Assembly (NCBI GenBank): GCA_903859415.1
Contig: CAIOMN010000058.1
Location: 62,001-126,000, forward strand
DNA length: 64,000 bases
From: an uncultured Methylococcaceae bacterium
GTDB taxonomy: Bacteria; Pseudomonadota; Gammaproteobacteria; Methylococcales; Methylomonadaceae
Direction of reading: 5' to 3'
Position numbers and translations under genes: made by a program. The notes beneath the pieces were generated by a model that saw nothing but the letters and a program-made list of their open reading frames with translations, ran no database searches and was not told where the DNA came from. Positions 10,242-19,199 of this stretch are shown here, piece by piece (positions within the stretch are counted from its first letter, which is position 1; each line of letters starts with the position of its first letter).

Positions 10242-10301
10242 GTCTACGCTTGCGTTGCAGGCTATGGATTAGAAACAAAACCACGATAGCAGGCATCAAC
10301 T

Positions 10302-10745
10302 ATGAATGATCAGCTTTATCGACTGGTGTATATCAGTCGCAATGAAATTACAGGCGATGATGAAACGGTGCATTGCGAAATTGAAAAGATTTTGAGTGTT
10401 TCCCGGAAAAATAACGCTATTGCAAATATATCGGGAGCACTCCTATTCAACGCGGGCTGCTTTGCGCAGGTTCTAGAAGGACTTCATGATGATCTTCAGA
10501 ATAGTTTCGAGCGTATTCAATGTGATTCAAGGCATTCCAATGTTATCGTGCTTGCATTTGAGAAAATGGCGGAACGTCGATTTCCCAGCTGGTCTATGGC
10601 TTATTTCGGCGCAGATTCTGATGCTTCGGCCAAGTTTGGGGACATTATGCAACAGTCTGAACTGGATGCTTCGTTGCTGAAGGGTAATCAGATCTTCGAC
10701 GTGCTCAATGAGCATCTATTAGACGCCGAACCTTCCTCGGTTTAA
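10302..10745 (+). CDS. BLUF-domain (blue light using FAD) photoreceptor
   Basis: YRLVYISRNEI...NNAIANISGALLFNAGCFAQVLEG...SRHSNVIVLAFEKMAERRFPSWSMAYF, typical BLUF signature. Confidence 0.9.
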   Translation: MNDQLYRLVYISRNEITGDDETVHCEIEKILSVSRKNNAIANISGALLFNAGCFAQVLEGLHDDLQNSFERIQCDSRHSNVIVLAFEKMAERRFPSWSMAYFGADSDASAKFGDIMQQSELDASLLKGNQIFDVLNEHLLDAEPSSV

Positions 10746-10922
10746 ATTTTCAGTATTATCAAAGAGGTTGTTAACGTGAAAGCATTCAGGCATAATAAAA
10801 ATGCGTAACTTAGGGTGCTAATGACAGGCTAGTAAAACATTACTTCATTAAGACCTGCTGTGTATTCATTGATATGATGACGATACTAAGGATTGATCAC
10901 ATTCTTTACAAATATTTATCAT

Positions 10923-12569
10923 ATGCCAAACGAAGTAGCACAAATTCTGGGAAATGCAGTGCATTTATCGTCAATCGGTTTCGCGGTTGTTACTGCCGAC
11001 GGTGTCGTTAACTATGCTAATCCTGCATTTTGTGAGATATTCCTTATCTCTTTTTTTGAGACTCATGTGGGATGTCTATTGGTAGAATACCCCTTGATTC
11101 GTTTCAATTCAAGTATCTCCAAACTCAAGTTGGCGCTTAATTGCCCAGCCCCTGCCTTTATTCAGTTACACGTCGATCCAGACTTGATGCCGCTGACTTT
11201 GGATATTGCTGCACTCAATGATGGGGCGCGGGTCATGGTTGCGAAACGTGGGCAAGGATCACAGATCGAATTCGAACCTCCCAACGGCCCTTATTACCGA
11301 GACCACTTGACTGGGCTCGGCAACCGCAGGTTTCTAGACGAAATACTTGCAAACTGGCAACCCAATAGTCCTAATGCTTTATCGCTGGCGGTTATCATGA
11401 TTGACATTGACCGCTTCAAGAAAGTGATCGATGCGCTGGGTCACTGTGCTGGAGACACGTTATTGAAACTCGCAGCCAGGCGTATTCAGTCTGCCATACG
11501 AGAGCAGGACACGCTGGTTCGAGTGGGTGGTGATGTGTTTGTGATGCTGCATACCATTGGCTTGCAATCTATAGGCACCGAATCGGTTGCCAGGCGCATT
11601 GTCGAGCTTATGGGGCGGTCATTTTTAATTGATGGTCAGCAGGTGAATATTAGTGCAAGTATCGGTATAGCGGCTCTTAATCATGGCACCGATACGATAA
11701 CCGATCTGCTGAGGCACGCAGAATTTGCACTCTACAAGGCTAAAGAGTCTGGCCAGGGCAACGTCAGATTTTTTGAGCCGTCGCTTGCGTTGCAGGCTTT
11801 GGTAAGGTATAGGTTCGAAATCGATCTGCGTCGCGCTTTAGTGCTCAAAGAGTTCATTATAATGTATCAACCGCAAGTCAATTTGACTGACGGTAGCTTG
11901 CAGGGCTTCGAAGCACTGATACGCTGGCAAAATCCAGCACGGGGCCTGTTGTCGCCGCTAGATTTTATACCGTTAACTGAAGAGACAGGTGACATTCATG
12001 CGATAGGCGAGTGGATCTTGCACACGGCCTGTAAGGAAGCGATGAGTTGGGACGGAAATTTTTCTGTGGGAGTCAATGTCTCGCCCATCCAGTTCGAGAG
12101 CGAACGTATCGTTGATATCGTTAGCAATGTTCTTGCAAATACTGGACTTCCGCCAGACCGACTCGAACTCGAAATCACTGAGAGTGTATTGATTAAGGAT
12201 TTTGATAACGCGCTGAAGCAACTTTGGGCACTTAAATCTCTGGGAGTAGGGATTGCAATGGACGATTTTGGCACGGGCTATTCGTCGCTGAGTTATCTAA
12301 ACAGATTTCCTTTCTCCAAGATCAAGATTGATCAATCGTTTGTGCGTGGGGAAAGCTCTCCCAAGACGAGAGTTTTGGTACAGTCCATCATTAGCCTGGG
12401 CGCAACGCTTGACATAATCACGATAGCAGAAGGTGTGGAAACCCAAGAGCAGTATGACCAATTGGCCGCTGATGGATGTAAAGGGGCACAGGGTTATCTT
12501 ATCAGTGCTCCCATACCCACAAAAGCGATTGGCAAGTTTATATCTGATTTTAGAAACAAAACCACTTAA
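10923..12569 (+). CDS. PAS-GGDEF-EAL cyclic-di-GMP protein (degenerate GGDEF, intact EAL)
   Basis: HLTGLGNRRFLDEIL ... LVRVGGDVFVML (GGDVF); GFEALIRWQNP, ELEITES, DDFGTGYSSLSYL. The ORF track start at 10893 is a TTG; ATG at 10923 is a plausible start. Confidence 0.9.
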   Translation: MPNEVAQILGNAVHLSSIGFAVVTADGVVNYANPAFCEIFLISFFETHVGCLLVEYPLIRFNSSISKLKLALNCPAPAFIQLHVDPDLMPLTLDIAALNDGARVMVAKRGQGSQIEFEPPNGPYYRDHLTGLGNRRFLDEILANWQPNSPNALSLAVIMIDIDRFKKVIDALGHCAGDTLLKLAARRIQSAIREQDTLVRVGGDVFVMLHTIGLQSIGTESVARRIVELMGRSFLIDGQQVNISASIGIAALNHGTDTITDLLRHAEFALYKAKESGQGNVRFFEPSLALQALVRYRFEIDLRRALVLKEFIIMYQPQVNLTDGSLQGFEALIRWQNPARGLLSPLDFIPLTEETGDIHAIGEWILHTACKEAMSWDGNFSVGVNVSPIQFESERIVDIVSNVLANTGLPPDRLELEITESVLIKDFDNALKQLWALKSLGVGIAMDDFGTGYSSLSYLNRFPFSKIKIDQSFVRGESSPKTRVLVQSIISLGATLDIITIAEGVETQEQYDQLAADGCKGAQGYLISAPIPTKAIGKFISDFRNKTT

Positions 12570-12574
12570 ATTAC

Positions 12575-14506
12575 CTATTCTGATGTTAAGCCATGAGTCA
12601 CTTCGGCATCAGATGAAATTGTTTTTACTTCTATGGCGGTTATGTTGAGCTCGTTTGGACTGCCCATACAGAGTCTTTGGAAGACTTTTGCCGCAGCTAT
12701 CCCGTTTATAACAAAAGCTATTGTGATGGGTACTGCAAACCACGGGCCTTCACTGCTAGCATGAGAAAGTAATAAGTCTTCGCCAAGGAAAGCAGGCGAA
12801 ATAGGGAAGCCCACTAAACCTAAGAAACTTAAAAATAGCAGTAATGAAAGCTTGGGCTGAGTTTCAGACAACGCTCGATAGGCAAAAGGTGATTCTGAAA
12901 AATTGTTGTTTTTAAGTAGGCGGTTTAGCGCAAATATACCGAGTGCCCAGGCAGGAACAATACCGCTAGCAAATATAACGATGTCAAATAGCGCCTCTGG
13001 ATTTAAAAACCATACAGCCGCGCCGGCTAATGTTGAGCTAAGGCCGATTGCATTCCAGACACTGTAGGGGCTGTGTTTTTGACTAAATGCACTTAATGAT
13101 GCAATCACCATAAGAATTGATACGGGATAGGCGAAATATTTGGTCGTTAGTCCTAAGCTGAAAATAATAAGTCCCAATAATCCGAAACTTCCGAAAATAT
13201 AAACAAATTTCTTAGAAGATTTCATCGCATTGATGGCCGATCCTACACGTTTTAAGGGCGTCCAAAGCACTGAACGAACTAATAGCTCTAAACACCCTTC
13301 TTGCAATGAGAATACATAGAGGGTGTTTTTTAAGATATCGGGGATTATGGATCTTAGCGAAGGGGATAGAAACTGGAATTTTGTATTGTTTTGAATGTAA
13401 AAATCACTATCGATTGCACCTTCAACTCTCAGTAGATGTACGACAATTGAAGGCGAAACCAGTAGTTGATAGCAGCGTAAAAAAGCATTACCCAGAAAAT
13501 GGATCAATACTAATGTCTCAAGGCCAAGTGCAAGTTCCATAAACATAAAGCCCACTTGAGTGATTGATCCGTAGGCAATTTTTCCTTTGATGTTTGATTG
13601 GGTTTTTTCAGAAATACTAGCAAATATAACGGTCAGCAAACCAATGTTAAATACGCTCCATCGCGTGACATAGTTATAAGACCAAATTGGGATTGTTCTA
13701 AGCAATAAGAACACACCCAAGTGTACCGATAAGGCACCATAAAAAATGGCACTTGAGGGCGTGGGTCCTTCCATTGCTCTAGGTAACCAAAAGCAGAAAG
13801 GAAATTGTGCTGATTTTCCTGAAGCCGCAATTAATATTAAAGTTGAAATTAGCCATAAGGAACCGTAGCTTGCTGGAGGCATGGCGGGGTTGTTAAATAA
13901 GTTGGCTAGTTGGCTAAAATGCTGGCTTTCATGAAACAATAAGTGGCTCATCCAACTGCCTAATAACAAGCCGATGTCACAGAATCGGTAGATGGTATAG
14001 GCTCTTAAAGAGTTTCGTATGGGTTGCATTCTGTGCCGGTAGAAGGCAATGAGTAAGAATGAGGATATTCCCACAATTTCCCAGCCTGCGAACAGGATGT
14101 CGATCGATCCAGAAAGAATGACTAGATTGAGTCCAAAGACGAAGCTAAAGATCGTTAGAAAAAAACGTTTATAGCCCGCTTCTCTATGTAAGTAGTAACG
14201 ACAATATTTGACGATGATCGAAAAAATAGCCCAGGTGCAGAAGAGGTAAACGGCACTGATTCGATCCAGATAAAATAACAGTGGAAATTTATAGTCATCA
14301 GTTTCATAGAGTGTCAGCCATTGGTATTCGTAATTTGGAAAACCCGCTATAGCCCATAGGGTTAATAATGTAATGATGCTGATTCCTAAGGCGTGACTAC
14401 TCCAGTAGCTGATGAAGGCAATTTTTTTCTCGTTTGCCTCGGATAAAAAAATCAATAAAAAGCCCAATAAGGGTAAACCTAAACAGGTTAAGATTAATGC
14501 GTTCAT
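12575..14506 (-). CDS. dabB: DabB-like proton-conducting membrane subunit (NuoL/NDH-5 family) of a DAB inorganic carbon transporter
   Basis: Multi-TM NADH-quinone oxidoreductase subunit 5-like protein, overlapping by 4 bp with the DUF2309/DabA gene. Confidence 0.85.
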   Translation of the reverse strand: MNALILTCLGLPLLGFLLIFLSEANEKKIAFISYWSSHALGISIITLLTLWAIAGFPNYEYQWLTLYETDDYKFPLLFYLDRISAVYLFCTWAIFSIIVKYCRYYLHREAGYKRFFLTIFSFVFGLNLVILSGSIDILFAGWEIVGISSFLLIAFYRHRMQPIRNSLRAYTIYRFCDIGLLLGSWMSHLLFHESQHFSQLANLFNNPAMPPASYGSLWLISTLILIAASGKSAQFPFCFWLPRAMEGPTPSSAIFYGALSVHLGVFLLLRTIPIWSYNYVTRWSVFNIGLLTVIFASISEKTQSNIKGKIAYGSITQVGFMFMELALGLETLVLIHFLGNAFLRCYQLLVSPSIVVHLLRVEGAIDSDFYIQNNTKFQFLSPSLRSIIPDILKNTLYVFSLQEGCLELLVRSVLWTPLKRVGSAINAMKSSKKFVYIFGSFGLLGLIIFSLGLTTKYFAYPVSILMVIASLSAFSQKHSPYSVWNAIGLSSTLAGAAVWFLNPEALFDIVIFASGIVPAWALGIFALNRLLKNNNFSESPFAYRALSETQPKLSLLLFLSFLGLVGFPISPAFLGEDLLLSHASSEGPWFAVPITIAFVINGIAAAKVFQRLCMGSPNELNITAIEVKTISSDAEVTHGLTSE

Positions 14507-17073
14507 GCTTGATTCCGAATAAATTGATGTACGGGTATCGTTTGGGTTTTACCTGCAAAGATGTCTTGAGATTTAAAAGAAATCGGGGCTTCTTCGTTTT
14601 CTGGCAAAGTGACCGATTCCCATCCTTTGACGGAATAAAGAAAAAGTTGATGACTATCTGGGTGGCAAGAGACGAGTCTTACCCATTCATTATCTAACCA
14701 CTCCTTAAGATGATTAGCCAGCTTGGCAATGGTTTTATCGATAATATCGCAAGTTTGTTCAACGACAATCAGTAAGCGTGCGGGTTGATGCACTTCGATC
14801 ATTTGGTGCGGTAATCCAGTCCGTAAATCGCCTTCGACGCCATTAGCCACCCCGAGTAAACCGATAACGTTGTGGGGTAGTTTAGTGCCGGCTCCATAGA
14901 CTGCATTATCAATACGGGAAAATAAGTATTCCAGATTGATACCGCCACAAACAGGAATAACAGCTGAAAGTATGCGAGCCATAATCTCACCCTGTGCATC
15001 AGTTTGTGGGTCGTAGGAGTGTAAAAATGCCCTTCGATCCATAAACAGGTCTCGTGTTAATTGGCGTCTACCAACAATGGCGTAAAGGTTATTGGAGTGG
15101 TTATATTCTGGCCGGGGTTCAAATATGGAGGTGGCACGATTTTTAACGTGAGCATGAGCAATTTCATTGGTTTGATCTTGTGGAGCCAATTCGAACCAGC
15201 GACTTCGTTCTCTGGCATTACATTGAAGGGCTGTACTCATGTTATCTTGAAAAGCGGCCAAAGTGGGAATCGGGTGTTTAACGAGTAGATGAGGGTCGAA
15301 ATAAGTCACTTCGTCACGACTGGTATTATGCAGGGCAGCTACAAAACGGGTTTCGTCTGGGATAATAATGCCACGTTCACGCAAAATGGCACGCACCGAC
15401 TCATTATTTGCCATCCAGGCAAAAGCACGCGCATTGGGTGCGCCGGGCTTTCCTGAGCAGGCACCACAATCATAAGCCGCAAAATGGGGATTGTTGACGC
15501 TACTTGATCCATGAGCAACCACGACAACTAAGGGTGCAAAGTGTTCTGTTAATCCGATATTACGGAGTAACCCACCCAAACGATCTGCCATTTCAGTGTA
15601 TGAAAAACCCAATAAATGGCCGTCGGGCGTTAGTTCATCTGATTCTCTGAGTAAGTGAAGCTGGGAATGGGATTCGATTTCGCTTAATGCTCTGATGTTG
15701 GGCAGTTTTGAGCCAGGGCGGAAAACATCCCAAGCCATTTTTGCGGCGTAACCGATGCCTAAAGTTTGTGTATAAAACCAACCTCTAAACATTGAATGTG
15801 CGGTGAAATGCATGTTTGTCAGGTTGGTCTTCTTTGGTTTGGTTCTGGGTTTGGGTGTGTTGCTTAGCTCTTTGATTAGGTGTTTAGGAATAATGATGTT
15901 TGGACATTGCGCGACCGGGTAGGCATCATCTAATCCTTGATAAAAGAAGTCGATGCCAAAAAAGCCGGCTGCACCAAACGTTTCAATGGCTGGGTTTATT
16001 TCTTCCAAATGTCGTCTTAAGGAGCATTCCCTATCGTCTATGCAGAAGAGTGCCTGTGCTATGGGTTGAGTTTTTGCTGATTGACCTGGTTTTGAATGCT
16101 TGGTTTTTAAAGCTCTCAGCAGTTCTGTATGCAATGACCATTCCATGGCTTCATGCCAGACTCTTAGGCGTAATGGAATGGTTGGTTTAACCCAGCCGTG
16201 TTTCAATAAGGGCGTGTCAATGTTATACGGTATCGATGAGATGTTTTCGAGCGGTAAGCCATATTTCTTTTCAAGAAACATGAGTTCGATCAATAGTTCT
16301 AACGCAATGATTTCTTTAAGTGAAATCTCGCGGTGGGCTAGTAGCATGTTCGGATTTTGTTCAATCACACGTACCATTCCAGACCAGCCGGGGTGAGCCA
16401 ATAACATTTCTAATAAATATTGCTCATAAAGTTGTTCATCACCGACTATTTTCTCAAGACAGGTTTGAATTACTTCATCTGGGCTTTTAGATAGTAGGTC
16501 ATAGGCAATGGGACCATTTAAAGGATACAGGGGGAGTAAGCTATGTTGTGTTAAACGAACAATGCAGTCCCAGAAATGCTCACCATTTTTAGGTAGGCTC
16601 CAAGTGCTAATGCCTTGATCCAAAAAGTTTCCTAACAGTCTAAAGACGATAGGGTGTACCAAGGCATTTAGGTTGAATTCTAAGTGCGTTAACCAAGCAT
16701 TGCGAATGCCATGATTAGCTAATGAAACGGGGGGGTAGTGGCTGGTATGGTCTTTTTCAAAGAGTGAGCTTCGCAGTTTTTCTTGTTCTAAAACAGTGCA
16801 TCCAGAATGTTCAATAGCCCAATCAATAGCGTTTGGTTTGATTCTGTCCTCTTTGTATAAGGTTTGATAATCGGCTAGGGGCAAGTAACTCCGTGCACCA
16901 AAAACTTTTGCGGCAATAGCAATACCTTCATGAAAGGGATGGTCTTGAACGGCATGCAAGGTGTTGTGATGAATAAAATCTTTGATAGGGCCTTGGGCGG
17001 GTAGCCAATGAGCAATATGTTCTATTGCTATGTCTAAATTAAAAGTCGTATCGGCAATTTCAGGCTTAGCCAT
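14503..17073 (-). CDS. dabA: DabA (DUF2309/UPF0753) inorganic carbon transporter subunit
   Basis: QALFCIDDRECSLRRHLEE, VVVAHGSSSVNNPHFAAYDCGACSGKPGAPNARAFAWMANN; internal start MAKPEIADTTF at 17073 preferred over 17136. Confidence 0.9.
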   Translation of the reverse strand: MAKPEIADTTFNLDIAIEHIAHWLPAQGPIKDFIHHNTLHAVQDHPFHEGIAIAAKVFGARSYLPLADYQTLYKEDRIKPNAIDWAIEHSGCTVLEQEKLRSSLFEKDHTSHYPPVSLANHGIRNAWLTHLEFNLNALVHPIVFRLLGNFLDQGISTWSLPKNGEHFWDCIVRLTQHSLLPLYPLNGPIAYDLLSKSPDEVIQTCLEKIVGDEQLYEQYLLEMLLAHPGWSGMVRVIEQNPNMLLAHREISLKEIIALELLIELMFLEKKYGLPLENISSIPYNIDTPLLKHGWVKPTIPLRLRVWHEAMEWSLHTELLRALKTKHSKPGQSAKTQPIAQALFCIDDRECSLRRHLEEINPAIETFGAAGFFGIDFFYQGLDDAYPVAQCPNIIIPKHLIKELSNTPKPRTKPKKTNLTNMHFTAHSMFRGWFYTQTLGIGYAAKMAWDVFRPGSKLPNIRALSEIESHSQLHLLRESDELTPDGHLLGFSYTEMADRLGGLLRNIGLTEHFAPLVVVVAHGSSSVNNPHFAAYDCGACSGKPGAPNARAFAWMANNESVRAILRERGIIIPDETRFVAALHNTSRDEVTYFDPHLLVKHPIPTLAAFQDNMSTALQCNARERSRWFELAPQDQTNEIAHAHVKNRATSIFEPRPEYNHSNNLYAIVGRRQLTRDLFMDRRAFLHSYDPQTDAQGEIMARILSAVIPVCGGINLEYLFSRIDNAVYGAGTKLPHNVIGLLGVANGVEGDLRTGLPHQMIEVHQPARLLIVVEQTCDIIDKTIAKLANHLKEWLDNEWVRLVSCHPDSHQLFLYSVKGWESVTLPENEEAPISFKSQDIFAGKTQTIPVHQFIRNQA

Positions 17074-17358
17074 ATTATTATTTTTCAACCTCAGCTGGGT
17101 TATCATTAAAGGGTAAGGCTTGTCTGACAAGCGCATACTTTACTTAAAGTTTAAGCATGAAATACGCCACAGTTATTTGACGAACGCCATAAAAAATACT
17201 TTGGATAGTTTATGGTGTTATAACACTATGATTGTTTAAATATTATAGGTAAAACTACGTATTGGAGTTTTCATAGCCGTGTTTGATTAAGCGAAATTGA
17301 ATGGCGTTTAGGAAGAATTAGGAGGCTGTCTTTGTTCAAATAAACCAAGTAATTTGGT

Positions 17359-17814
17359 TTATTTGCCCCGTTTATCAAGATGAGGTTCAAGTCGAATAAT
17401 GTGCCCCTGATCATTAAAAAAAACGGTGGTCAGCGTGGCGTTTCGACATTGGTTTAATTCATCAGCGTTTACTTGATAAAATTCGCATAGCTCTGTATCA
17501 GTAACCACTTGCTGGGTTTTAGTTCGTTTTGATGATTTTCTTATTAATTTAATAGAAATCCAGCTGAACCAGAGTACGATCATAACCAGCAACGTGAAGG
17601 CATAAAGTTGCATAAGTTCCAGTAAACTTTTGTATCCACCAAACCAGCGCATTTGGTTAATCAATTTTTTTTCACCCAGCATCCAACTCGTTAAGGTAAC
17701 TAAGGGGATCAGTAAATAAATCCACATAATCCAACAAATAGCCCAAGCACATAAAGAGCCGAGTCTTTTTTGTAGGCTTTGCAGTTGTGGCACATTAATA
17801 ATGTAATTTTTCAT
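17359..17814 (-). CDS. pgaD: PgaD-like small membrane protein of poly-GlcNAc synthesis
   Basis: Small two-TM protein overlapping the PgaC-like glycosyltransferase. Confidence 0.75.
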   Translation of the reverse strand: MKNYIINVPQLQSLQKRLGSLCAWAICWIMWIYLLIPLVTLTSWMLGEKKLINQMRWFGGYKSLLELMQLYAFTLLVMIVLWFSWISIKLIRKSSKRTKTQQVVTDTELCEFYQVNADELNQCRNATLTTVFFNDQGHIIRLEPHLDKRGK

Positions 17815-19139
17815 TTCTGGCGCAACCCTCTATCGACTGTAACCCATAAGGCACGTTGTCCTCTTTTCTTTTTTACGGCTTTAACCGAACCCACTATGGT
17901 GGTGCCCACGTTAATGATCCAATACACAATGGGGTACCATACCATCCAATAGTAATAGCGTGCGACTCCACCGGTTTTTAATTCGTAATGTGAATCTATA
18001 AAGAGACTCACACCAAATTGAATTAGACAGGTCAGGCTGAGTAGCATACTGGTCCAACTGGGACTTAAATCGTGCAGGGATTGCCAGGTTGATTCAGTAA
18101 ATAATTCTATAGGCGCGAAGAGTAGGTGCACTAGAATTAAAAATGCCCAAACTATGCTGATTAAACATTCTCCGTATAACAGCCACATTCCACGTGAAGA
18201 CCAATGAAATAATTCTTTAAAATAACGGAGTAAGACTTCTGTTCCACCTTGTGCCCAACGTGTTCTTTGTTTCCATAACCCCTCAAGTGTTTCAGGCATA
18301 AGAACCCAACAGAGGGAATTGGGTTCAAAATAGATAGACCAGCCTCCGAGTTGTAATTTCCAACTGATATCGATGTCTTCGGTCACCATATCATTGCTCC
18401 AATAGCCGATATCATGCAGAGCTGATTTACGGAATGCAGCAATGACGCCGGACACTGTAAATATTTTCCCGTAAGACCGCTGTGCTCGTTTAATCATGCC
18501 GACAATGGCTGAAAACTCACCAACTTGAATCCTGCCTAATAAGGTTGAACGATTACGGATTCTTGGGTTTCCTGTGACTGCGCCAATGTGTGGTTTATTT
18601 ATAAAATGCCTAACCATCCATGCAATCGCTTCAGGTGCTAGTAGTGCATCCCCATCGATACAAACTAAAATTTCGCTATTTGCCAGTAATGCGCCAGTAC
18701 GTAACCCCATTGCTTTACCTTGATTGGTATGTAAGTTAACAATCCGTAATTGTGTATGCTGTTGGGTTAAAGATTGCAATATTTCCAGGGTGTTGTCTTT
18801 ACTGCCATCGTTGATCGCAATAATTTCAAAATTAGGATATTTTTGTTCAAGTAGAATTTCAACCGTTTCTCGAATGTTTTCAGCTTCGTTGTAACAGGGA
18901 ATTAAAATTGAAACAGGTGGGAACTCGGTTAACTCAGGCAAATTTTCCGAGTTGCCTTGTTGACGCCATTCAAAACGAAAGTAAAATATTAGGGCGCCAA
19001 AAATCCATATATAGGCCATGAATAAAGGATAGTAATAAATAAAATCTTCGAGGAAGGCATCAAATGGTGTCCATGCCGATACCAAAAAACGCCATAGGGA
19101 GTGTAGGTCTTCAGCCATATTTTGGAATGAAAAGGTCAT
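17811..19139 (-). CDS. pgaC: Poly-beta-1,6-GlcNAc synthase (GT2)
   Basis: PPVSILIPCYNEAENIRETVE, VCIDGDALL, VTEDIDISWKLQ, QRTRWAQGG motifs. Confidence 0.9.
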   Translation of the reverse strand: MTFSFQNMAEDLHSLWRFLVSAWTPFDAFLEDFIYYYPLFMAYIWIFGALIFYFRFEWRQQGNSENLPELTEFPPVSILIPCYNEAENIRETVEILLEQKYPNFEIIAINDGSKDNTLEILQSLTQQHTQLRIVNLHTNQGKAMGLRTGALLANSEILVCIDGDALLAPEAIAWMVRHFINKPHIGAVTGNPRIRNRSTLLGRIQVGEFSAIVGMIKRAQRSYGKIFTVSGVIAAFRKSALHDIGYWSNDMVTEDIDISWKLQLGGWSIYFEPNSLCWVLMPETLEGLWKQRTRWAQGGTEVLLRYFKELFHWSSRGMWLLYGECLISIVWAFLILVHLLFAPIELFTESTWQSLHDLSPSWTSMLLSLTCLIQFGVSLFIDSHYELKTGGVARYYYWMVWYPIVYWIINVGTTIVGSVKAVKKKRGQRALWVTVDRGLRQK

Positions 19140-19199
19140 ATTCTTTTAAGGTGGCTAACGTTGAATAATCTAAATTTATTTGGCTGTTGAAAATACATG

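Noticed and set aside
10066-10299. 77-aa minus ORF
   Set aside because: Antisense to the HicA remnant and GGDEF-EAL scar; no recognisable motif.
11973-12274. Minus ORFs antisense to the EAL domain
   Set aside because: Shadow ORFs of a well-supported coding frame.
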